Source: a virus
Reading direction: 5' to 3' (one strand)
IMG/VR virus record: IMGVR_UViG_3300022921_001019
Location: 1-44,452 of that record
Length of the DNA stretch: 44,452 nt
Shown here: positions 39,698 to 44,452 of the stretch, one piece after another
Layout of the letters: every line of letters begins with the position of its first letter
Position numbering within the stretch: position 1 is the first letter of the stretch
Program-made: the position numbers and the translations under genes
Notes under the pieces: model-generated
The model's database searches: none
Seen by the model: the letters and a program-made list of their open reading frames with translations, nothing else
Told to the model about the DNA's origin: nothing

Positions 39698-40328
39698 TAT
39701 ATACCTTGTCGTAACTGTTGCAGACTAGTTGCATAATTTTTTTATTCCACTTATCAATTGGTTCACTATGTACAATAATATGTATCCTAGATTCACTACT
39801 GTTGTTTGTAATTTGGTGCACACTTCCTAAATCAATCAGTCTTGATTCACCTTCTTGCCATTCTACATTGCCATAATTCTCAATATCAAACACTACTTCT
39901 TTGGGGTGTGTAATAGCAATATTAATTCCGCCTAGTAATTGTCCATGTAAAAAGTCTTTGTGTGGACTAACATACCCGCCTGGGTCAACTATCATTATTC
40001 TAATTCTTCCGTACTTTTCAAAAGGTATATTTTTAGTAATCCATTGTTTGGTTAACGGAAAGTGCTTTGCTACATCAGTCCATTCTTTGGTACCTAATGT
40101 AAATCCTTTTTCTTTGTAAGCATCATCACTATCAGTCATTACAGAACTATGTCCATGAAGTGTTAAACTGCGCCAACCTTTGCCGTCAGTATCCCTGTGA
40201 GGAACAGCAATATCAACACTTTTTAATATTTCATCTCTAATATCATTTGTAGGCTTTGGAATATCTAACAGAAGTGTAGCAAGGCCACTGTTGTGTCTAA
40301 TCCAATTAAATTTTTCTACTAGATCCAT
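39684..40328 (-). CDS. 2OG oxygenase of the second beta-hydroxylase-like type
   Basis: This is a 214-residue protein. H123/D125 are in 'GGYVSPHKDFLHGQLLGG', H171 in 'DLGSVHQITNNSS' and R181 in 'ESRIHIIVHSE'. It is a paralogue of the 30937 protein, as both contain 'GKGW(R/K)SLTLHG' and 'VDPGGY(V/I)xPH'. It overlaps the methyltransferase-like gene upstream by 10 bases. The substrate is unknown. Confidence 0.82.
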   Translation of the reverse strand: MDLVEKFNWIRHNSGLATLLLDIPKPTNDIRDEILKSVDIAVPHRDTDGKGWRSLTLHGHSSVMTDSDDAYKEKGFTLGTKEWTDVAKHFPLTKQWITKNIPFEKYGRIRIMIVDPGGYVSPHKDFLHGQLLGGINIAITHPKEVVFDIENYGNVEWQEGESRLIDLGSVHQITNNSSESRIHIIVHSEPIDKWNKKIMQLVCNSYDKVYNGTK

Positions 40329-41008
40329 GGCAATACCTTAAATTTATCGTCTAACGGCATGTCTACTAATTCACTTGCTAGTGTTTGAATATGTGTTCCG
40401 TTGACTGTTACCATATCAACATACCATTTGATTTTATCTTGTGCTAATAAACTAATTAATTCATTTTGTTTTTTAAGTCTTGCCTTTGCATCAAACATTA
40501 CGCAATTAGGAAAGTATAAAAACACATTACTTAAACAAAATAATCCTACGTTACCTTGGCATTTTGTTAAAAACTTTTTTACAGCTGGTATATCAAATAA
40601 ATCAACTTGGTCGTATTTGTAACTCTTATCTACATCTATATTATATTTTTCTTTTGTTTTTTCTAGTGCCATTGGACTAATGTCAATAACATATGTATGT
40701 TTGGCTGGTAACTGACTTGGAGTGTCTCCACTTGCTAACGCAACAACACAATCAAGATCAATTATTGTTTTTAACGGTACTTCGGTATTCTTTTTAAAAT
40801 ATACATTATAATTTAAAATACTATTTAACACACTGATATTTTCAACTGTATGTGTGTCATCTAAGAAAATAGTTCCTAGCGGTACTCCTTTAATTGTAGA
40901 GTACTTAACTTTTAGTGCATGAGCAGTATGATACTCTGCAATATTTCTTGCTATACTATTAAGACTGTCGTTATTATAGTCAATATGTTTCCAAATTAGT
41001 TTGTTCAT
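40319..41008 (-). CDS. SAM-dependent methyltransferase-like protein
   Basis: This 229-residue protein has a Rossmann-like core: 'IIDLDCVVALASGDTPSQLP' at the motif I region, then 'YVIDISPMALEKTKEKY' (acidic residue ending beta 2). 'GNVGLFCLSNVFLYFPN' is the motif IV-like segment. The Gly-rich loop is weaker than in standard methyltransferases. It may methylate a small molecule or peptide made by the neighbouring radical enzymes. It shares ATGA with the tail-fibre-like gene. Confidence 0.62.
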   Translation of the reverse strand: MNKLIWKHIDYNNDSLNSIARNIAEYHTAHALKVKYSTIKGVPLGTIFLDDTHTVENISVLNSILNYNVYFKKNTEVPLKTIIDLDCVVALASGDTPSQLPAKHTYVIDISPMALEKTKEKYNIDVDKSYKYDQVDLFDIPAVKKFLTKCQGNVGLFCLSNVFLYFPNCVMFDAKARLKKQNELISLLAQDKIKWYVDMVTVNGTHIQTLASELVDMPLDDKFKVLPWI

Positions 41009-41583
41009 GTTGATATCCTGTACAATGGCATAGCATATTTGTTGCCGTCTAATTCAATTTGAACATATTTCTCTATTGGTCCTACTTCGTTAACTACTGT
41101 GTCTGTTATTTTTAAATTGCCACTAGTTATATTACCTTGTGTAATTAAGTTACCATCACTATCAAGTTTTAATTTAATAGACGTGTCTGTATTATTAGAC
41201 AATGCTATAACCATTTCATTAGCAACCGGACCTTGTTTATTATAATCTTTAGATACAAAAAATTGTATAGCACCATTCAACGGTGTTTCATCATGACAAT
41301 ATCCTAAACTACTGCCTGGCTTAGTTCTTCCATAAATTTGAACGCCACCTAAGTTATCTCCAGGTTCAACTGGTAACTTATTCTGCTGTGTTCCTCTTGA
41401 TTTAGTTATTCCAAGAAAAATAGGTTCATTGCCGCCTGTGGCTCCGTCAATATATAACAACTGTTCGTTAGCAGTAGAACGCACAATAAGATTTGCATTT
41501 GTTTCTTCTGTACCAATAACAGTTTGTTCGTGTAGTTCTATAGGATCTACATCATGACAAACAATTTTATATCCTACGTCCAT
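41005..41583 (-). CDS. Tail-fibre-like protein on the minus strand
   Basis: This is a 192-residue protein. It has beta-strand-rich repeats ('LKLDSDGNLITQGNITSGNL', 'KITDTVVNEVGPIEKYVQIE') like the shaft region of the 21150 tail fibre ('GNLTLGGNLQIGD') and a C-terminal 'LDGNKYAMPLYRIST'. The N-terminal part ('ELHEQTVIGTEETNANLIVR', 'QLLYIDGATGGNEPIFLGIT') resembles fibre collar or head segments. It may be a fibre module, cap or recombination donor for host-range change. It sits inside the enzyme operon with overlaps of 4 and 1 bases. Confidence 0.65.
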   Translation of the reverse strand: MDVGYKIVCHDVDPIELHEQTVIGTEETNANLIVRSTANEQLLYIDGATGGNEPIFLGITKSRGTQQNKLPVEPGDNLGGVQIYGRTKPGSSLGYCHDETPLNGAIQFFVSKDYNKQGPVANEMVIALSNNTDTSIKLKLDSDGNLITQGNITSGNLKITDTVVNEVGPIEKYVQIELDGNKYAMPLYRIST

Positions 41584-42884
41584 TATATATGTTTTCCTAA
41601 TTCTATAAATGTTGTTCTAAAGTCTGTTCCACGACGTTGGTCTAATACTTTTAAATAATCTTGTAACTGGGGCAATTTGTTAGACCAGTCTTCACTCATC
41701 ATATAGTCTACTATACCTTTGAATCTCTGTTTACCCATTGCGTGTTGATTCCACTCAGTATTAAATTTTTGACTGTCAATAAATTTTTCAATATTGTTTT
41801 TAGCAAATTCTTTATACTCTTGTGGTAACACTCGTACATTCAAATAACTTGGAAAATATACAAGGTGTGTTCCAATAAGGCCGCCGCCGAACGGTAATAC
41901 ATTAATGTTATTAAACTTTTGCTCTATTTTCCATTCAGCAAGTTCATGTATGTATGCTACATTTAATAACTGTACTGCACAAGCCATATTAACTCTAATA
42001 TTAGGTCCTGCGTTATCTAATTTATGTAGGTTTGCACTTACGTCTTGCCATTTACTAGGATAGCGTATATAATCATTCTTATCTCCGTATGCATCAACAC
42101 TAAAGTTAAATGTTACTTCTTGAAAGTGTTTCCACAATGCAAATAGTTTATCAGGTAGTTCTAATCCATTACTGTTATAACGTATACAAATATTTTTACT
42201 AAAGCCGTTGTCAACCATAAACTCTAGTATAGCATAATGCTCTGGTATTAGTAAAGGTTCTCCACCAGCAAAATACAATTCTTTAATATGCTGTGATTGA
42301 TCTTTCATTGAATCTAAGAAACTTCCTTTTTTATACCAAGTATAATCAAAGTCTTCATCCCAACTTTGTTCTGCAATTAAATCTTTGTTTGTATATTTAG
42401 GTTTTTGTAGTTTCCATTCTTTAATCCAACTGCTTGAATCATGTGGACTACACATTACACACTTTAATTGACACAAGTTGCCAAGTCGTAAGTCAAAGTA
42501 AGGAATATTAACAGGCAAATTACCTTCTGCATCTGTTTTATCTACAATACTATCAAGGTCTAAACGCTTTTCCCACACTTTAGTTTCCCATTGACGCTTA
42601 CTTACGATGCCTTTTTCTTCTTCTGCAAAACATTTACGACAACTTGCAGGTATTTGGTCATTTAGCATTTGCAATCTTGTGTTACGCATATGCTCACTAT
42701 TCCACACTTCTTCAATAGTATGGTCACGCATGTTCATAGCAATGCCGTCCTTTTTAACAAGGCCTGCTGTTTTGTCATCTTCAAGTCCAGCACCTGATGC
42801 ATTAGCAGTACAGCAAACTCTAACATCACCATTAGGTCGTGTTGCTAAGTGTATCCATGGTAACGGACAAAATGTCTTACGCAT
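41583..42884 (-). CDS. Twitch-type radical SAM protein
   Basis: The start is placed at ATG 42884 (433 residues), overlapping the upstream stop by 8; ATGs 42890 and 42908 are alternatives. 'TFCPLPWIHLATRPNGDVRV' / 'CC' and 'ASCRKCF' form the N-terminal auxiliary region. The core is 'LGNLCQLKCVMCSPHDSSS' (C138, C142, C145), followed by 'LYFAGGEPLLI'. It is the largest member of the twitch group in this window, a paralogue of those at 32642 and 36462, and on the other strand. It probably acts before or after the methyltransferase-like protein in the same operon. Confidence 0.87.
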   Translation of the reverse strand: MRKTFCPLPWIHLATRPNGDVRVCCTANASGAGLEDDKTAGLVKKDGIAMNMRDHTIEEVWNSEHMRNTRLQMLNDQIPASCRKCFAEEEKGIVSKRQWETKVWEKRLDLDSIVDKTDAEGNLPVNIPYFDLRLGNLCQLKCVMCSPHDSSSWIKEWKLQKPKYTNKDLIAEQSWDEDFDYTWYKKGSFLDSMKDQSQHIKELYFAGGEPLLIPEHYAILEFMVDNGFSKNICIRYNSNGLELPDKLFALWKHFQEVTFNFSVDAYGDKNDYIRYPSKWQDVSANLHKLDNAGPNIRVNMACAVQLLNVAYIHELAEWKIEQKFNNINVLPFGGGLIGTHLVYFPSYLNVRVLPQEYKEFAKNNIEKFIDSQKFNTEWNQHAMGKQRFKGIVDYMMSEDWSNKLPQLQDYLKVLDQRRGTDFRTTFIELGKHI

Positions 42885-43875
42885 GTTCATGCCTTTCAAA
42901 TTGTGCATTCATTTTGTCAAAACTTCCACATTGTTTTGAACATTCTTTTAGTCCGCAAGTGCTCCATGTCTTTTCTATCTTGTTAAAGAAGTTTGAAGAA
43001 AACACTTCTTGCATAGTATTCCTATGCAAATTAGGGAATTCTTTAATTTTTATCATATAATCTATTTTTGAATGGGCGTGTTGTGGTAACCATTCTAAAT
43101 CTAACCAACAGCACGGACTAACGTTTCCATTAGCACTAATATACAGTTGCTTGTCTTGAACTGCTTTACAATTAATAGTTGGTAATGTTTCGTTCCTAGC
43201 TTTTTCTGCTGGTGCAATCATTTCTAAACTTTTTTGCGACGGTAATAGTGTATGTGTAACATTGTAGTTGTCATCTATTACATCAAACTTACCATCTTTA
43301 AATCTTGTTGTATGCTTAATACTAAAGCCTTTAAATCCCATGTCTTTACTTAATTGTTCACAAGTATCTACTTGATGTTCATTGTGTTTGAATACTAACA
43401 TATCCCAACGTGCATCGCCGCCTTCGTCAATAAAATGTGATGCATTTTGCATAATCTTATTAAAGTCTGTATTGATCCTGTATAACTTATGAGTGTCTTC
43501 TAAACCGTCAATTCCAAAAACAACTTTAACTTTTAGTTGTGCAAGTTGTTTCCACCATGTAATATTTCTTCCACTTCCGTTAGTGTGCATCTGTAGTGTC
43601 ATTTCAGAGTTTGTATCACGCAGGTATTGAAAAATTTCTAATGTATCTTTAGCGACAATAGGATCACCCAAATTACCACACATACTAAGAAACTTTAATT
43701 GACGCACAAAGTCTCTTGGAAACCAATTAACAAATGTTCCTAGATCTATTTCATCTAAATCTAATCCTTCAAGTAATGGTCCGCCATGTAAACGTCTTGG
43801 ACACATAGGGCATCTTGCTTGACATTTGGAAGTTACTTCTAAATGTATTGCTGTTATGTCTGTGTAATTATACAT
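42877..43875 (-). CDS. Radical SAM/SPASM-like enzyme
   Basis: This 332-residue protein is a paralogue of the 31675 protein. 'LEVTSKCQARCPMCPRR' holds C18, C22, C25. 'MCGNLGDPIVAKDT' replaces GGEP, and 'FGIDGLEDTHKLYRIN' and 'ARWDMLVFKHNEHQ' match the paralogue almost residue for residue. The C-terminal 'YISANGNVSPCCWLDLEW' and 'CGLKECSKQCG' resemble an auxiliary-cluster domain. It follows the methyltransferase by an 8-base overlap. Confidence 0.88.
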   Translation of the reverse strand: MYNYTDITAIHLEVTSKCQARCPMCPRRLHGGPLLEGLDLDEIDLGTFVNWFPRDFVRQLKFLSMCGNLGDPIVAKDTLEIFQYLRDTNSEMTLQMHTNGSGRNITWWKQLAQLKVKVVFGIDGLEDTHKLYRINTDFNKIMQNASHFIDEGGDARWDMLVFKHNEHQVDTCEQLSKDMGFKGFSIKHTTRFKDGKFDVIDDNYNVTHTLLPSQKSLEMIAPAEKARNETLPTINCKAVQDKQLYISANGNVSPCCWLDLEWLPQHAHSKIDYMIKIKEFPNLHRNTMQEVFSSNFFNKIEKTWSTCGLKECSKQCGSFDKMNAQFERHEHA

Positions 43876-44446
43876 GCTGTGTTCCTATAATCATAAATCT
43901 TTTATATTTTGCTAATTGTAATTCGTTTGCTGTTTCAACATTTAACTTTGATTTCTTTACAAATTCATCTAATGTTTCACTACAATTAATATGTTCATCT
44001 AATTCAAAGTAATTGTTAGATTGTAAAATTATTTTTGCCGATGATGGAACATTATCTAACCATTGCATATACTGCTCTTGTGTAATATGTTCACAACTGG
44101 TATTGATAACAAAATAAGGATTAGTTGTATATTCATAACTACACATGTCTCCTGTAACTGCTTCAAACATACCTTCCATCTCTTGACGTTTGTTTATTGT
44201 ACTTGCAATTTGTTTACAAGCTGGATCAATATCAATACTTATAATATGTTTAATACCAATGTCACTATTAAACAACATATTTGCTAGTACACCGTTCCAG
44301 CCGCCATGTATTACAGCATTAGCATTACTAATTGCTTTAGATTTTTTACTTAAACATTCTATTAACCAAGTTTTAGATTCTAACTGTCCTCCCCAGAAAC
44401 TTTCAAGCGTACGGTCACGGTCATCGCTGTTGCGAATTGCATCCAT
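43868..44446 (-). CDS. SAM-dependent methyltransferase-like protein, possibly truncated at window edge
   Basis: This is a 192-residue reading from ATG 44446. The open frame continues to the window edge without a stop, so the true start could lie outside. 'NANAVIHGGWNGVLANML' is a Gly-rich motif I, 'IISIDIDPACKQIASTIN' gives the acidic residue of beta 2, and 'YFVINTSCEHI' is the motif IV-like segment. The fold matches class I methyltransferases. As the first visible gene of the operon its promoter is not in view. The substrate is unknown. Confidence 0.72.
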   Translation of the reverse strand: MDAIRNSDDRDRTLESFWGGQLESKTWLIECLSKKSKAISNANAVIHGGWNGVLANMLFNSDIGIKHIISIDIDPACKQIASTINKRQEMEGMFEAVTGDMCSYEYTTNPYFVINTSCEHITQEQYMQWLDNVPSSAKIILQSNNYFELDEHINCSETLDEFVKKSKLNVETANELQLAKYKRFMIIGTQHV

Positions 44447-44452
44447 CCAAAA

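Noticed and set aside
1-44452. QueC, integrase, transposase, tRNA genes, CRISPR arrays
   Set aside because: Looked for and not seen: no ExsB/QueC motif, no recombinase motifs, no cloverleaf-like sequence, no regularly spaced repeats.

Overview
The window looks like part of the genome of a marine, T4-like tailed phage (myovirus grade) that is AT-rich. The gene content supports this: a DexA-type exonuclease, a probable gp45-like sliding clamp, a T4-RNase H/FEN-type nuclease, a MoxR/CobS-like ATPase with a VWA partner, cyanophage/pelagiphage-style 2-oxoglutarate (2OG) oxygenases, GATAAATA/CATAAATA late-type promoters, a tail-fibre gene and very tight packing with ATGA/TAATG overlaps. I see no tRNA, rRNA, integrase, transposase or CRISPR array. 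Host and exact taxon cannot be fixed from the window. No gap between genes exceeds about 130 bp.

Region 1 (1-16.9 kb, all + strand) is a replication, nucleotide-metabolism and DNA-modification block. It holds the exonuclease, sugar epimerase, clamp, a TGT-fold DpdA homologue (7-deazaguanine insertion into DNA), QueD, FolE (GTP cyclohydrolase I) and QueE. Together these cover GTP to the 7-carboxy-7-deazaguanine precursor plus insertion into DNA; no QueC is visible. Interspersed are two 2OG oxygenases, a glycosyltransferase, a cupin, a phosphoribosyltransferase, a HIT protein, two SGNH-like proteins and many small conserved proteins, one of which ends exactly like bacterial SSB (DDDIPF). Seven clear sigma70 promoters, all with a 17-bp spacer, drive this block and region 2.

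Region 2 (16.9-22.5 kb, +) carries the MoxR ATPase, a strong intrinsic terminator, a zincin/VWA protein, and a late structural stretch (two low-complexity probable virion proteins and a tail fibre behind a CATAAATA late promoter).

Region 3 (22.5-44.45 kb) is the unusual part. It is an accessory island with three blocks of alternating strand (- 23.7-31.6 kb, + 31.7-37.6 kb, - 37.6-44.4 kb). It contains seven 2OG-Fe(II) oxygenases, five radical SAM proteins (several twitch/SPASM-like), a flavin-dependent halogenase, a minimal AMP-forming adenylation domain, a GNAT-like acetyltransferase, a thioredoxin fold with no CxxC, a CX5R phosphatase, a kinase C-lobe, two or three SAM methyltransferase-like proteins, an SDR reductase, three related beta-propeller proteins and a tail-fibre-like protein. 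I infer a phage-encoded tailoring cluster (hydroxylation, halogenation, acylation/adenylation, radical chemistry, methylation), possibly acting on the phage's own adhesins or on a host surface or peptide target. The substrate is unknown, and this is the best candidate in the window for an undescribed system.
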